Origin: Bacteroidaceae bacterium
GTDB lineage: Bacteria; Bacteroidota; Bacteroidia; Bacteroidales; Bacteroidaceae
Reading direction: 5' to 3'
Assembly: GCA_017469685.1 (NCBI GenBank)
Contig: JAFUFW010000019.1
Coordinates: 1 to 52,610 of the forward strand
DNA: 52,610 nucleotides
The notes beneath the pieces were generated by a model. That model had not been told where the DNA came from. It ran no database searches and was given only the letters and a program-made list of their open reading frames with translations. Shown piece after piece: positions 8,356-18,094 of the stretch; positions within the stretch are counted from its first letter, which is position 1; each line of letters opens with the position of its first letter. The translations under genes were made by a program, and so were the position numbers.

Positions 8356-10092
8356 ATGAAAAGAATCATACTTCTTTGCCTGACAGCAGTCTGCACAACC
8401 CTCATGGCTGCTGAACGCTCGCAAAAAGAGATGCAAGACATCGCGATGCGGCACTTCGCTACGTCGTCCGAAGTGAAGGTTAAGACTGGGCGCGGCACGG
8501 TGGCCGAGGCTCCTCGCTGTGTCCTTTCCTCAGATGAATATTCAGTATTTGCGTCGCCCGCCGATGAAAGTTTTGTAATTGTCTCAAAAAGCGACCTCAC
8601 AAGCCCCGTCATCGGATATGCTCAGGGCCGATTTGCCGACGCAGCCACTGCACCGGGCCTGCGCTGGTACCTCTCGCTTGTAGAGCGTAATATCCAGCAG
8701 GCTGAGGCTTCACATCAACCCTTAGGCCTGACAAGTGTCATGAAGGCCGACCTGAGTCCTGTAGAGCCTTTCATCACTACACATTGGCATCAGTCTGATC
8801 CCTTCAACCTGAAAACCCCTAACAACTATCCGGCCGGGTGCGTGGCTGTGGCCCTTGCGCAATGCATAAACTATTGCCGCTATCCCAGCAGTACTAAATT
8901 CAGGGGATATTGCTATTATACACAGTCAGCCACGAGTACCCGCTACACTGTCGACTCCCTCGACATCAACGACATTTATTTCTATCCCTATCTCGATCTC
9001 TATGGCCGTGCTACCGACGGACAGAAGAAGAGTGTAGCCACGCTGCTTCGCGACTGTGGTTATGCCACCTACATGCAATATTCCAAGAGTGGTAGTGGCA
9101 CCTATCTCTACGAGGCTGGCATCGCCTTGACGACCCGCTTCTCCTACCCACAGGAGTGCATAAAATATGCTGAGCGCTCAGCTTTCGGAGGTTCGCAGGA
9201 TGAGTGGAACCAGATTATCTATGACGAGATTCGCCAGCTGTGCCCCGTCATCTACGGCGGGCAGGATGAGAATGAAGGCGGTCATGCCTTCGTCCTTTGC
9301 GGCCTTGATGCTGACGGCCTTGTCTACGTCAACTGGGGCTGGGGAAGTGATGGTGACGGCTACTACGACATTTCGCTGATGAATCCTCCCGATATGCAAT
9401 TCTCTGATGGGCAGGACATGATTTATGGCATACGCAAGGAGCCTCTCGCTAACGACCGTCCCGAACCCCGTATCTACTCCTACGACGGGCAGCCCTATAC
9501 CTTCAGCTTTGCCGAAGAGAAAGGTGATGACGGGAAAGCGCATGTGGCACTGCATATAACTTTCAATGCAGGCATGGTGAACATGTCGCCAGCGACGCTG
9601 GACGGCGAGTTCGGACTCTTTGGCACCGATGTGACAACGGGCAAGGTGTGGCAGATAAAGGAGACGGACCCCGAGACGTGGGAGCCGGGCGTGGGTTACT
9701 TCCTGCGCGAACCCGCTGCTTTGTTCTACTATTATGTTGAGAAGGATATGGTGGCCGGTCACACCTATCGCATCAGCTTCGGCAGCCGCGACAAGCGCGA
9801 AGGACTGTGGCACAGCGTACTCTGTGAAGGTGGTGAGATAGGTTATGAGATACAATACACCGGCGATGCAGCCACCAGCACTATCTCTGAAGTTATGGAA
9901 CCGCTCTACGACTGTATCTCAACATTAGAGGCCGACGGCCCATCCGTAGCGGGCGTTCTCACCCAAGTCTACGACGCCTCAGGCCGCCTCGTCTATAGCA
10001 CTCCGTCTGAGAGCTTCAACCTCTGGGACGTTCCCGCCCGCGGCTTACTTATCGTCAAGCAGGGCAATGAGACACGCAAGATTGTGCGCTAA
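8356..10092 (+). CDS. Secreted C10-family (streptopain-like) cysteine peptidase
   Basis: A 578-residue exported protease. A signal peptide (1-18) is followed by a Spi/propeptide-like region (about 20-125) and the peptidase C10 core. The nucleophile is Cys162 in YPAGCVAVALAQ and the base is His310 in EGGHAFVLCGLD, followed by the YVNWGWG motif typical of the family. The last about 40 residues (GRLVYSTPSESFNLWDVPA onward) resemble a type IX secretion sorting domain, which suggests release to or anchoring on the cell surface. The gene lies behind the sus terminator and is probably transcribed on its own. In Bacteroidales such enzymes digest host or dietary protein. Confidence 0.93.
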   Translation: MKRIILLCLTAVCTTLMAAERSQKEMQDIAMRHFATSSEVKVKTGRGTVAEAPRCVLSSDEYSVFASPADESFVIVSKSDLTSPVIGYAQGRFADAATAPGLRWYLSLVERNIQQAEASHQPLGLTSVMKADLSPVEPFITTHWHQSDPFNLKTPNNYPAGCVAVALAQCINYCRYPSSTKFRGYCYYTQSATSTRYTVDSLDINDIYFYPYLDLYGRATDGQKKSVATLLRDCGYATYMQYSKSGSGTYLYEAGIALTTRFSYPQECIKYAERSAFGGSQDEWNQIIYDEIRQLCPVIYGGQDENEGGHAFVLCGLDADGLVYVNWGWGSDGDGYYDISLMNPPDMQFSDGQDMIYGIRKEPLANDRPEPRIYSYDGQPYTFSFAEEKGDDGKAHVALHITFNAGMVNMSPATLDGEFGLFGTDVTTGKVWQIKETDPETWEPGVGYFLREPAALFYYYVEKDMVAGHTYRISFGSRDKREGLWHSVLCEGGEIGYEIQYTGDAATSTISEVMEPLYDCISTLEADGPSVAGVLTQVYDASGRLVYSTPSESFNLWDVPARGLLIVKQGNETRKIVR

Positions 10093-10196
10093 GGACCTTA
10101 CGTCCAGATAAAAAGGCGTCTCACCTGTGGGACTGCAAATCGTTCCTTCGCAAAACGAAAGGATCAGCCGCAAGCACTCTCACATAACTTTCACAC

Positions 10197-10244
10197 AACA
10201 GACAACCCCGAAAGCTGAAAAAGGAGCTTCCGGGGTTGTCTGTT
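10197..10244. terminator. Bidirectional terminator between the C10 peptidase and sigma factor genes
   Basis: Arms AACAGACAACCCCGAAAGCT and AGCTTCCGGGGTTGTCTGTT pair over 20 positions with one mismatch. It lies between two convergent genes and can serve both. Confidence 0.8.
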
Positions 10245-10290
10245 ATATGCCGTTATTCTACTTACGCCTTCGATGCGCGGGAGATATTGC

Positions 10291-10884
10291 CTAAACATCC
10301 AGCAGCGTGAGGTCCTTGCCAACAGCCATCTTGCGCAGATTAATTATAGCATAACGCATACGTCCCAAGGCTGTGTTGATGCTGCAATTGGTCAGTGCAG
10401 CAATTTCTTTGAATGACAAGTCTTCGTAGATGCGCATGCGAATTATCTCCTGCTGGTTCTGCGGCAGGCGCGCAATCATCTCGGTGAGGTCAGAGATGGT
10501 CTGTTCGTTGTGGAAATCGGTCTCGACAGTACCCACGGAGAGACTTACCGTATTCTGTAATGCAGCACTGCCATCATCAGTCACAACGTCAACCATCGGC
10601 TTATTGTGGCGCACGGAATCAATGATGAGGTTGCGTGCTATGCGCATGAGCCAGGCGAAGAACTTGCCGTTGTCGGTGTAGCGATGTGAGCGGATGTAGG
10701 TGATAGCCTTGTAAAATGTCTCCTGAAAAAAATCATTTGCCCGGTCTTCGTCGTGAACGATGGCCAGGATGTAGGCATAAAGCGACTGCTGATAGCGTTC
10801 GAGCAGAGCGTCGAACGCAGCGTCATTGCCATTTTCATAGAGCCGTATGAGTCTCTCATCCGTCTCCTTCATGAGGTTTTGCAT
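10291..10884 (-). CDS. RNA polymerase sigma-70 factor, ECF family
   Basis: A 197-residue protein with region 2 at about 24-95 (EDRANDFFQETFYKAITYI, WLMRIARNLIIDSVR) and region 4 at about 140-190 (LPQNQQEIIRMRIYEDLSFK, helix-turn-helix IAALTNCSINTALGRM). It directs core polymerase to its own promoter class. No anti-sigma gene adjoins it, so it is not an obvious FecI-FecR pair. A second in-frame ATG lies four codons downstream at 10872. A good promoter lies about 130 bases upstream. Confidence 0.93.
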   Translation of the reverse strand: MQNLMKETDERLIRLYENGNDAAFDALLERYQQSLYAYILAIVHDEDRANDFFQETFYKAITYIRSHRYTDNGKFFAWLMRIARNLIIDSVRHNKPMVDVVTDDGSAALQNTVSLSVGTVETDFHNEQTISDLTEMIARLPQNQQEIIRMRIYEDLSFKEIAALTNCSINTALGRMRYAIINLRKMAVGKDLTLLDV

Positions 10885-11022
10885 TACTTTCTAATAAAAG
10901 TGTTTAGGAGTAATGTTTTGTCGATAGGCAATGACTTTTAGAATGAATAATTAAGAATAAATAATGATTTATAAGGGCAGAACAACGACCTGAAAAGTAA
11001 CTTTCAGGACGTATATCAGTTG

Positions 11023-11054
11023 CAAAGATGTGGCATTTTCTTGAATTGACCAAA
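11023..11054 (-). promoter_or_regulatory. Promoter of the ECF sigma factor gene
   Basis: On the minus strand a TTTG -33 element (11051-11054) and CATCTTTG (11023-11030, one mismatch to TAnnTTTG) are separated by 20 bp. The transcript would carry a leader of about 130 bases. Confidence 0.6.
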
Positions 11055-11069
11055 CTTTTTGCCACTTTT

Positions 11070-12071
11070 TTATGTTTCGACAAGCAAAGCGCCCTCAAGA
11101 TGAGCCCCACGAAGAAAATCTAAGGCCGCCATTCGGCGTTTGCCTGCCAATTGAATGTCTGTGAGACGAAGGATGCCGTCGCGGAGGTGAACAGCCAATG
11201 AAGAATGGCTAACAGATAAGGCATGAATATGTTGCGCCGGAGCAGCTGATGACTCATTGTCCGCTGCCCCTGCCCCATTCTCAATGTCCTTCTCGGCGAA
11301 GAACACTTTGAGCTGCGTCTCCTTGCCGTCGGCAGTGCGCAAGGTTGTCCATGCGCCAGGGTAGGGCGACAGGCCGCGAATGAAGTCGTAAGCGCTCTTG
11401 ACGGTGAGCTCGTGCCATCGTATCTGTGTGTTTTCACGAGAAAGTTTGGGGGCGGGTTTTAACTCGACAATGGAATCATCGAGCACAGAACGTTGGTCTA
11501 TGGTTTCGACTCTGCCAACGGAGATATCGTCGATAGTCTTAAGTACGAGGTCAGCGCCGAGGTTCATAAGGCGGTCGTAGACATCGCCTACGGTATCCGT
11601 GTCGGCCACGGGTGCAGCCACCCGATGGATTATGCGCCCCGTGTCGATGTCGTGGTCGAGGAAGAAGGTGGTGACGCCCGTTTCGGTCTCTCCGTTGATG
11701 ACGGCCCAGTTGATGGGAGCCGCGCCTCGGTACTGGGGCAGAAGGGCTGCATGCAGGTTGAAGGTGCCCATGGGCGGCATAGCCCAGACCACCTCTGGCA
11801 GCATGCGGAATGCGACAACGACTTGCAGGTCGGCACGATAGCTTCGCAGCTCTTCGAGGAAAGCCTCATCCTTCAGGCGCTCAGGCTGCAGCACAGGAAT
11901 CCCCTGCCCTACCGCGTATTGCTTTACGGGCGATGCCTGCAAGGTGTCGTGATGTCGCCCTACAGGTTTATCCGGCATCGTGACGACGGCCACGACATCG
12001 TATTTGTTCTCTACAAGTTTCTGAAGCGAGGCAACGGCAAACTCTGGCGTGCCCATGAAGATGATACGCAT
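11070..12071 (-). CDS. fmt: Methionyl-tRNA formyltransferase
   Basis: A 333-residue enzyme that formylates initiator Met-tRNA using 10-formyl-tetrahydrofolate. The N-terminal MRIIFMGTPEFAVASL fixes the start; the frame stays open about 60 codons further upstream, but that extension is antisense-like and overlaps the channel gene. The active-site region reads NLHAALLPQYRGAAPINWAV, and DHDIDTGRII marks the folate-site loop. The C-terminal domain begins near residue 210. The start lies two bases beyond the stop of the upstream ClC gene, so the two are co-transcribed. Confidence 0.97.
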   Translation of the reverse strand: MRIIFMGTPEFAVASLQKLVENKYDVVAVVTMPDKPVGRHHDTLQASPVKQYAVGQGIPVLQPERLKDEAFLEELRSYRADLQVVVAFRMLPEVVWAMPPMGTFNLHAALLPQYRGAAPINWAVINGETETGVTTFFLDHDIDTGRIIHRVAAPVADTDTVGDVYDRLMNLGADLVLKTIDDISVGRVETIDQRSVLDDSIVELKPAPKLSRENTQIRWHELTVKSAYDFIRGLSPYPGAWTTLRTADGKETQLKVFFAEKDIENGAGAADNESSAAPAQHIHALSVSHSSLAVHLRDGILRLTDIQLAGKRRMAALDFLRGAHLEGALLVET

Positions 12072-12073
12072 GA

Positions 12074-13858
12074 TTATTCTTCTGAAAGGTCTTGAAGCAT
12101 CGTTCGATACAGCGCCGTCACATGGCTGCGGCGTATGAAGCCAACGAAGAGGCCGTCGGCATCTACTACGGGGAGCGTCCAGGCACGGGTGCGATCGAAA
12201 GTCTGCATGACGAGGTCCATGGGATCGTTGGTCGTCAGGCGGGCGGCACACTGCGACATGAGATCGCGAACGTGAAGCTGATGGTAGAGTTCGGTGCGGA
12301 ACATTACGTTGCGGACACGGTCGAGAATCAGTACGGCGAGGAGCTTACCCGCGTCGTCCACGACGGGGAAGACGTCGCGCTCTGACGATGAAATCTGCCT
12401 AACAATCTCACCAAGGTCGTCATCTGGATGCAAGTGCTCCTCGTAGCGCTCGATAACGGAGTCCATCGACATCAGCGTGAGTATGGACTGGTCTTTGTTA
12501 TGGGTCACCAGCTCGCCCTTACGTGCCAGGCGCATTGCATAGATGCTATGTGGTTCGAAAAAGATAATCGTCAGATAAGAGGACACAGCCACCATCATCA
12601 GCGGAAGGAACAGCCCGTAGCCTCCCGTGAGCTCGGCAATGAGGAAAATACCGGTAAGCGGGGCATGCATGACGCCGCTCATCAGGCCGGCCATGCCCAG
12701 GAGCGAGAAGTTGCTCTCGGGGACAAGGATGCTGTTGCCCGGCAGCAAATTCCATAGAGAGGCGAAGACGAAGCCTGTCACGCAACCGAGGAAGAGGCTC
12801 GGAGCAAACGTTCCGCCGCAACCGCCGCCGCTGTTGGTGGCAGTGGTCGCAAAGACCTTGAAAAGGATTATTCCGGAAAGGTAGAGGAGAAGCAGCTGTG
12901 GCGCAGCGTAGAAGGCGGAACCTTCCATGACTTGGTTCCAGTCGGCAGGTCCCTGCCCGTTGAGCAGGACGCGTATCATCTCATAGCCCTCACCATAGAG
13001 CGAGGGGAAGAGAAAAATGAGCACACTGAGTATCGGCGCCGCCACGAGGAAACGCTTCCAAGGGGCACCAAGGCGCCGGAACTGGTCCTCGAGCCAGTTC
13101 ATCACGCGGGTGAAATAGAGCGATATGAAGCCACAGGCTATGCCTAAAAGGAGGTAAGCTGGCACGCGCTCGAGAGCAAAACCGTTGACGAGATGAAACT
13201 CGAAGACATTGTCCATACCCGACGCAGCGAAAGTCACGGCCGCCGCCGTGACGCACGACACCAGCAGGGGGAGCAGGCTGCCCAGCGTGAAATCGAACAT
13301 CAGCACTTCAAGCGTGAACACCAGGCCGGCTATGGGAGCCTTGAAGATGCCGGATATAGCGCCTGCTGCGCCACAGCCTACAAGCAACATCATCTTCTTG
13401 GCATCGAAGCGGAACAGGCGGCCAAGATTGCTGCCTATGGCCGACCCAGTGAGCACTATAGGAGCCTCTGCTCCCACACTGCCGCCAAAGCCTATGGTGA
13501 TGCTCGAAGCAATGACCGATGACCACGTGTTGTGCACCTTCAGCAGACTCTTCTTACGGGCGATGGCATAGAGGATTTTGGTGATACCATGCCCGATGTC
13601 GTCGCGAACTACGTACTTGACAAAGAGGCCCGTAATCAAGATGCCTACAACAGGATAGACCAGATAAAGCCAGTTGGCACCGGTGATGGAGAATTGATGA
13701 GTGAGCAGATAGCCTATCTGATGAATGAGCCATTTCAGCAGCAGGCCGGCCAGAGCCGTGAGCACACCTATCACCAAGGCCAGCAATAAAATGAACTGCC
13801 GGTCTTTAATGTGGGTCGCACGCCACTGCAAGCACTTCTCAAACGTGGATGATTTCAT
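12074..13858 (-). CDS. ClC-family chloride channel or transporter with two CBS domains
   Basis: A 594-residue membrane protein. The ClC core (about 15-430) shows the anion-pathway motifs GGSVGAEAP, carrying the gating glutamate, and GGTFAP. The cytoplasmic tail (about 450-590) holds two CBS domains (VFPVVDDAGKLLAVLILDRV and WTLPVVDADGLFVGFIRRS), which bind adenine nucleotides in relatives. ATG 13858 is chosen because codons further upstream (to 14026) do not look like channel sequence and would run past a promoter-like site. Whether it is a channel or a chloride/proton exchanger cannot be told from sequence alone. Confidence 0.94.
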   Translation of the reverse strand: MKSSTFEKCLQWRATHIKDRQFILLLALVIGVLTALAGLLLKWLIHQIGYLLTHQFSITGANWLYLVYPVVGILITGLFVKYVVRDDIGHGITKILYAIARKKSLLKVHNTWSSVIASSITIGFGGSVGAEAPIVLTGSAIGSNLGRLFRFDAKKMMLLVGCGAAGAISGIFKAPIAGLVFTLEVLMFDFTLGSLLPLLVSCVTAAAVTFAASGMDNVFEFHLVNGFALERVPAYLLLGIACGFISLYFTRVMNWLEDQFRRLGAPWKRFLVAAPILSVLIFLFPSLYGEGYEMIRVLLNGQGPADWNQVMEGSAFYAAPQLLLLYLSGIILFKVFATTATNSGGGCGGTFAPSLFLGCVTGFVFASLWNLLPGNSILVPESNFSLLGMAGLMSGVMHAPLTGIFLIAELTGGYGLFLPLMMVAVSSYLTIIFFEPHSIYAMRLARKGELVTHNKDQSILTLMSMDSVIERYEEHLHPDDDLGEIVRQISSSERDVFPVVDDAGKLLAVLILDRVRNVMFRTELYHQLHVRDLMSQCAARLTTNDPMDLVMQTFDRTRAWTLPVVDADGLFVGFIRRSHVTALYRTMLQDLSEE

Positions 13859-13894
13859 CTGCAACCGAGCGTCTGCTCTCTTCTTTTTGCGCCG

Positions 13895-13902
13895 CAAAAG
13901 TA
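13895..13902 (-). promoter_or_regulatory. Candidate -7 element for the clc-fmt transcript
   Basis: The minus strand reads TACTTTTG followed by CGGC, a common form of the Bacteroidota -7 region. No clear TTTG lies at the -33 position. It sits 37 bases before the chosen clc start and supports that start over the longer frame. Confidence 0.5.
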
Positions 13903-14038
13903 CATAAAAACCATATAAATCCAATGAGTTTTCCTTATAAATATTTGTTTCTTCACGCCTAAACTGCTCTTCAGAAAGAAAAAGGCTCAACTTTAGATTA
14001 ATTAACGCACAAAAAACAGTGTGCATACATTAATTATC

Positions 14039-14046
14039 TACCTTTG
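14039..14046 (+). promoter_or_regulatory. Candidate -7 element for the exported protein gene at 14087
   Basis: TACCTTTG matches TAnnTTTG and lies 40 bases before the ATG. The -33 region is AT-rich without a TTTG at the ideal distance. Confidence 0.5.
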
Positions 14047-14086
14047 TAAAAAAATAATGTTCAAACAATAGAAAAACATAATACGT

Positions 14087-14941
14087 ATGAATTACTCTGA
14101 ATTCAAGTATGCCATCTTAGGATTGACATTCGCTATTGGTTCACTCGCGAGCCAGACAGCTAACGCTCAAGGCGGACCTAAGGAAAATCCGAGAGGCGTC
14201 TATAAGTTGCAATCAATGAATGGCAAGCCTGCCGCTTTCCAGCAATATAAGATATGTACAGAGAACCCCACTTTGCAGGCTATGACGGTTACAAGGTCCG
14301 GACAGGTGATGATGCAGTTCCAGAACCCCGACAACTGGGTTTTCAACTACACAGGCTTAAACGACCATTCCACCAATCCTCATCGCGTTCAAGTGTACGA
14401 CAGCGATGCCAAAGGCTTCACGCTTAGGTGGTGGAATACTGATGTTAATGCCCCAGGATTCAATTATAAAGATTGGAACATTGAAAAATACGTAGCCGGA
14501 TACTACACTGAAGAGGAAAAGGCAGCCTTCGACCTGATCATGAACCCGCTGCCCTCGGCTGACGACGGTACGCTCACTGGCGGGTGGCTGAAGGTAGGAC
14601 AGTTTCAGCTCAACTCAGGCTCGTTCGCCGAAGAAGACGTCCAATATATGCTTGCCACCTTCCGGAAATACACAACACCTTTCGACGAATTGCTGGGAAA
14701 CATCATCGTTCTTACCAAATCGTCCATTCTCGAGTGCGGCTCCATCGTGGTTTATTCCGACAGGGGCATTGAAGTCACCGCAAGCACAATACATATAGGC
14801 GACTCCGTAAGCACTCTCCTAATAAGAGATGACGATTACATAGTATTGAAAGATGGCACGTCCTACGAGGTGTGGCGCCGCATCTCGGGCATCCGCCTGA
14901 TTGACATAGTTGCAAAAAGAAACCCCTTAGCTTCTCACTAA
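14087..14941 (+). CDS. Exported protein of unknown function, possibly DUF4488-like
   Basis: A 284-residue protein with a signal peptide ending near ANA-Q (residues 1-27). The mature part starts with GVYKLQSMNGKP and has a Trp-rich segment (FTLRWWNTD, KDWNIEKYVAG), then beta strands ending IIVLTKSSILECGSIVVYSD. The GVYKL...G opening recalls the DUF4488 or lipocalin-like families of Bacteroidota, but this rests on memory of the pattern only. It stands alone, divergent from clc, with its own promoter, and its stop codon lies inside a strong terminator. Function unknown. Confidence 0.8.
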   Translation: MNYSEFKYAILGLTFAIGSLASQTANAQGGPKENPRGVYKLQSMNGKPAAFQQYKICTENPTLQAMTVTRSGQVMMQFQNPDNWVFNYTGLNDHSTNPHRVQVYDSDAKGFTLRWWNTDVNAPGFNYKDWNIEKYVAGYYTEEEKAAFDLIMNPLPSADDGTLTGGWLKVGQFQLNSGSFAEEDVQYMLATFRKYTTPFDELLGNIIVLTKSSILECGSIVVYSDRGIEVTASTIHIGDSVSTLLIRDDDYIVLKDGTSYEVWRRISGIRLIDIVAKRNPLASH

Positions 14942-14954
14942 GGGGTTTCTTTTT
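14914..14954. terminator. Bidirectional terminator overlapping the stop codon of the 14087 gene
   Basis: Arms 14914-14930 and 14938-14954 pair over 17 bp (core AAACCCCTTAG with CTAAGGGGTTT) around a seven-base loop. T-runs flank both sides. It serves the convergent exported-protein gene and tsaC; the TAA stop (14939-14941) lies in its right arm. Confidence 0.9.
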
Positions 14955-14963
14955 ATTCGGCAG

Positions 14964-15539
14964 TCATTTTCTTATCACCTGGACTTCGCCATTCGGCCGA
15001 AGCTTTATAATGGAAGAAGGCTCGTGACGGGATGTGTCGCGCTGGCGTGAGAGGCAGACGTAGTCTACGGCACGCTTGATTTCGTCGCTGATGTCGGCAA
15101 AGGTCTGTGGCGAGGGCTCGCCGCTGATGTTGGCCGAGGTCGAGACGATGGCTTTCTGGAAGCGATAGCAGAGCTGCTGCGAGAAGACTTCAGAAGTGAC
15201 ACGCAGCCCTACGCTACCGTCCTCTGCCAAGAGGTTGGGCGCCAAGCCTGCGGCACCGTTGAGGATGACGGTCGTAGGCTTTGTGGCCAGATCTATGATG
15301 TCCCAGGCCACGTCGGGCACGTTGCGGACATAGCGTTGCAGGCGTCCCGGGCTGTCAACAAGACAGATGAGGGCTTTCGAGTCCTCGCGCTGCTTAATCT
15401 CAAACACTTTCCTGACAGCTTCAGGGTTGGTGGCATCGCAGCCGATGCCCCAGATAGTGTCGGTAGGATACAGGATGGTGCCTCCGGCACGTAGGGTCTC
15501 TACGGCTTTTCTTATATCTTCGTCTCTTTCTCTGCTCAT
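14964..15539 (-). CDS. tsaC: L-threonylcarbamoyladenylate synthase (YrdC/Sua5 family)
   Basis: A 191-residue single-domain enzyme that makes threonylcarbamoyl-AMP from threonine, bicarbonate and ATP for the t6A37 modification of tRNAs. Diagnostic segments are TILYPTDTIWGIGCDATNPEA, KQREDSKALICLVDS and STSANISGEPSP. The Sua5 C-terminal domain is absent, as in TsaC-type proteins. Its ATG shares one base with the prfC stop (TAATG), so the two are translationally coupled. Confidence 0.96.
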   Translation of the reverse strand: MSRERDEDIRKAVETLRAGGTILYPTDTIWGIGCDATNPEAVRKVFEIKQREDSKALICLVDSPGRLQRYVRNVPDVAWDIIDLATKPTTVILNGAAGLAPNLLAEDGSVGLRVTSEVFSQQLCYRFQKAIVSTSANISGEPSPQTFADISDEIKRAVDYVCLSRQRDTSRHEPSSIIKLRPNGEVQVIRK

Positions 15540-17128
15540 TAGAATTCGCTTGTGAAGTGGAACTTTATGTGCTCAAAGTCCTGCTGGGCCATGCTGAGGA
15601 CGTAGGCTGAGTCGGCGAGGAAAACGTCGCGGCCTTCGAGGTCGCGCGCCATATACTGGTACTTGCGCTTCTTGAACTGCTCGAGCTGTGCGGCATCGTC
15701 GCTCTCTATCCAGCAGGCTTTGTAGAGCGATGCAGGTTCCCAACGGCACTTGGCGCCGTACTCGTTCTCGAGGCGGTACTGAATGACTTCGAACTGCAGC
15801 TGGCCAACGGTGCCGATGAGTTTGCGGCCGTTGAACTGGTTGATGAAGAGCTGCGCCACGCCTTCATCCATAAGTTGGTTGATACCTTTTTCCAGCTGCT
15901 TGGTCTTCATAGGGTCGGCATTCTCGATGTACTTGAACATCTCAGGCGAGAACGAGGGCAGCCCCCGGAAATGGAGCTGCTCACCCTCGGTGATAGTGTC
16001 GCCAATCTTGAAGATGCCATTGTCTGGCAAGCCTACGATGTCGCCCGGCCACGCCTCATCGATGGTGCTCTTGCGCTGCGCCATGAACTGGGTGGGCGAG
16101 GAGAAGCGGACAGTCTTGCCCTGACGAACGTGCAGATAGGGCGCGTTGCGGACGAACTTTCCCGAACAGACCTTGCAGAAGGCGATGCATGAGCGGTGGT
16201 TGGGGTCGATGTTGGCTGTAATCTTGAATATGAAGCCTGTGAACTTAGGCTCTTCAGGCTGTACGTCGCGCTCTTCAGCCTTCGTGGGACGGGGCGACGG
16301 AGCTATCTCTACGAAGCAGTCGAGCAGCTCCTTGACGCCAAAGTTGTTCAGGGCGGAGCCGAAGAACACGGGCGCCACCTCGGCGTCGAGGTAGGTCTGG
16401 CGGTCGAACTCGGGATAGACGCCCTCGATGATCTCGAGGTCTTCGCGGAGTTTCTGGGCATCGTCCTCCCCCACCCTCTCTTCAAGTTCGGCTGCATCGA
16501 GCTCCACACTCACCTTCTCCGTCACGCGTTGCTTGTCGGGGGTGAAGAGGTTGAGGTTCCCCTCATATATATTATATACGCCTTTGAAGCGCTGCCCCTG
16601 GTTGATGGGCCAGGAGAGGGGGCGCACTTTAATCTGTAGCTCATCTTCTATTTCATCGAGGAGGTCGAAGGGATCCTTGCCCTCACGGTCCATTTTGTTG
16701 ACGAAGACGATGACGGGCGTCTTGCGCATGCGGCACACTGTCATCAGCTTGCGTGTCTGTGCCTCAACGCCTTTTGCGCCATCAATTACGATGATGGCAC
16801 TGTCGACAGCGGTGAGCGTACGGAAGGTGTCCTCGGCAAAGTCCTGGTGGCCTGGAGTGTCAAGGATGTTGACCTTGAAGGCAGACTCCGCCTCCCCCAG
16901 GGGAGAGTAGTCGAACTCCATGACGGAGGTTGTCACAGATATGCCGCGCTGCTTCTCGATGTCCATCCAGTCGGAGGTAGCAGTCTTTCGGATCTTATTG
17001 CTCTTGACGGCGCCGGCCACTTGGATCTGCCCGCCGAAGAGGAGGAACTTCTCTGTCAGCGTAGTCTTACCGGCATCAGGGTGCGAGATGATGGCGAATG
17101 TTCGCCTGCGTTCTATTTCTTGGTTCAC
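15539..17128 (-). CDS. prfC: Peptide chain release factor 3
   Basis: A 529-residue translational GTPase that recycles RF1/RF2 after termination. GTPase motifs are visible: G1 [13 protein letters not shown]3 [13 protein letters not shown] and G4 [10 protein letters not shown], with the RF3-specific [15 protein letters not shown] and [18 protein letters not shown]. It is full length. It lies between rfbD and tsaC on the same strand and overlaps tsaC by one base. Confidence 0.98.
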   Translation of the reverse strand: MNQEIERRRTFAIISHPDAGKTTLTEKFLLFGGQIQVAGAVKSNKIRKTATSDWMDIEKQRGISVTTSVMEFDYSPLGEAESAFKVNILDTPGHQDFAEDTFRTLTAVDSAIIVIDGAKGVEAQTRKLMTVCRMRKTPVIVFVNKMDREGKDPFDLLDEIEDELQIKVRPLSWPINQGQRFKGVYNIYEGNLNLFTPDKQRVTEKVSVELDAAELEERVGEDDAQKLREDLEIIEGVYPEFDRQTYLDAEVAPVFFGSALNNFGVKELLDCFVEIAPSPRPTKAEERDVQPEEPKFTGFIFKITANIDPNHRSCIAFCKVCSGKFVRNAPYLHVRQGKTVRFSSPTQFMAQRKSTIDEAWPGDIVGLPDNGIFKIGDTITEGEQLHFRGLPSFSPEMFKYIENADPMKTKQLEKGINQLMDEGVAQLFINQFNGRKLIGTVGQLQFEVIQYRLENEYGAKCRWEPASLYKACWIESDDAAQLEQFKKRKYQYMARDLEGRDVFLADSAYVLSMAQQDFEHIKFHFTSEF

Positions 17129-17154
17129 GAGGTTATTATGCTATTATATACGAT

Positions 17155-18084
17155 TTACAAGTGGCTGATACACTCCCGCAGGCTTTCCTCCCAATAGGGA
17201 ATCTCGACGCCGTAGGTCTGCTTTATCTTGGTCTTGTCGAGGACGCTGAAGTGGGGGCGTGCAGCTGGCGTGGGGTACTCGGCAGTGTGCAGTGGACTGA
17301 CGCGGCAGGTGGTGATGCCTGCGATGCGGTGGATGGCCTTAGTGAAGTCGTACCACGACGTGACGCCCTCGTCGGTGAAGTGGTAGATGCCAGGCTGGAT
17401 GCCCTGTTCGACAGCGGCCATGATGGCGGCAGCGAGATCGCGGGCGTAGGTCGGCGTGCCTATCTGGTCGAAGACGACGCCTAATTCGCCCTTCTCGCGG
17501 CCGAGGCGCAGCATGGTCTTCACGAAATTGTTGCCGAAGCGGCTGTAGAGCCATGCCGTGCGGACAATCATCGCAGAGGAATTGGCTGCGAGCACAGCCC
17601 TCTCGCCTGCAAGCTTCGTGCGGCCGTAGGCTGTGGCCGGGCTGGCGGGGCAGTCCTCGGTGTAGGGCGTGTGGGCGGTGCCGTCGAAAACGTAGTCGGT
17701 TGAGATGTGAATGAGCTGTCCGCCACGACGTTCTATGGCTGCGGCGAGATAGCCTGGGGCGACGGCGTTGAGCTGGTTGGCCTTTTCCTCATCGGCCTCG
17801 GCGCGGTCGACGGCCGTATATGCGGCGCAGTTGACGATGAGGTCTATGGCATTGTCCTCAACGTAGTCACTTACGGCGGCAGGGTCGGTGATGTCGAGGG
17901 GGCTGACGGTAAAAGCTACGGCTGGAGAACTGCCGCCTGCGAAACGCTGGGATGACGGGGATGAGGGCACGACGTCGGTGAAGAACCATTGGTAGCGCGG
18001 ATGCAATGCTGCCAGCAGTTGCATCTCGCTGCCCAGCTGCCCGCAGGCGCCTGTGACTAAGATATTGTTAATTCCGACTTTCAT
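17155..18084 (-). CDS. rfbD: dTDP-4-dehydrorhamnose reductase
   Basis: A 309-residue extended SDR catalysing the last step of dTDP-L-rhamnose synthesis. The nucleotide-binding motif TGACGQLGSEM is at about 11-21, the strand STDYVFDG follows at mid-length, and the catalytic YGRTKLAGE holds Tyr and Lys. The start MKVGINN at 18084 is chosen; the open frame continues upstream to 18231 only through the opposite-frame DUF4924 gene. The rest of the rhamnose pathway (rfbA, rfbB, rfbC) is not in the window. It lies in a row with DUF4924 and prfC. Confidence 0.96.
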   Translation of the reverse strand: MKVGINNILVTGACGQLGSEMQLLAALHPRYQWFFTDVVPSSPSSQRFAGGSSPAVAFTVSPLDITDPAAVSDYVEDNAIDLIVNCAAYTAVDRAEADEEKANQLNAVAPGYLAAAIERRGGQLIHISTDYVFDGTAHTPYTEDCPASPATAYGRTKLAGERAVLAANSSAMIVRTAWLYSRFGNNFVKTMLRLGREKGELGVVFDQIGTPTYARDLAAAIMAAVEQGIQPGIYHFTDEGVTSWYDFTKAIHRIAGITTCRVSPLHTAEYPTPAARPHFSVLDKTKIKQTYGVEIPYWEESLRECISHL

Positions 18085-18094
18085 TATATGATCT

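Noticed and set aside
12072-12251. Longer N-terminus for fmt
   Set aside because: The extra residues are Arg/Pro/His-rich shadow sequence of the clc gene; the enzyme family starts at MRIIFMGTPEF.
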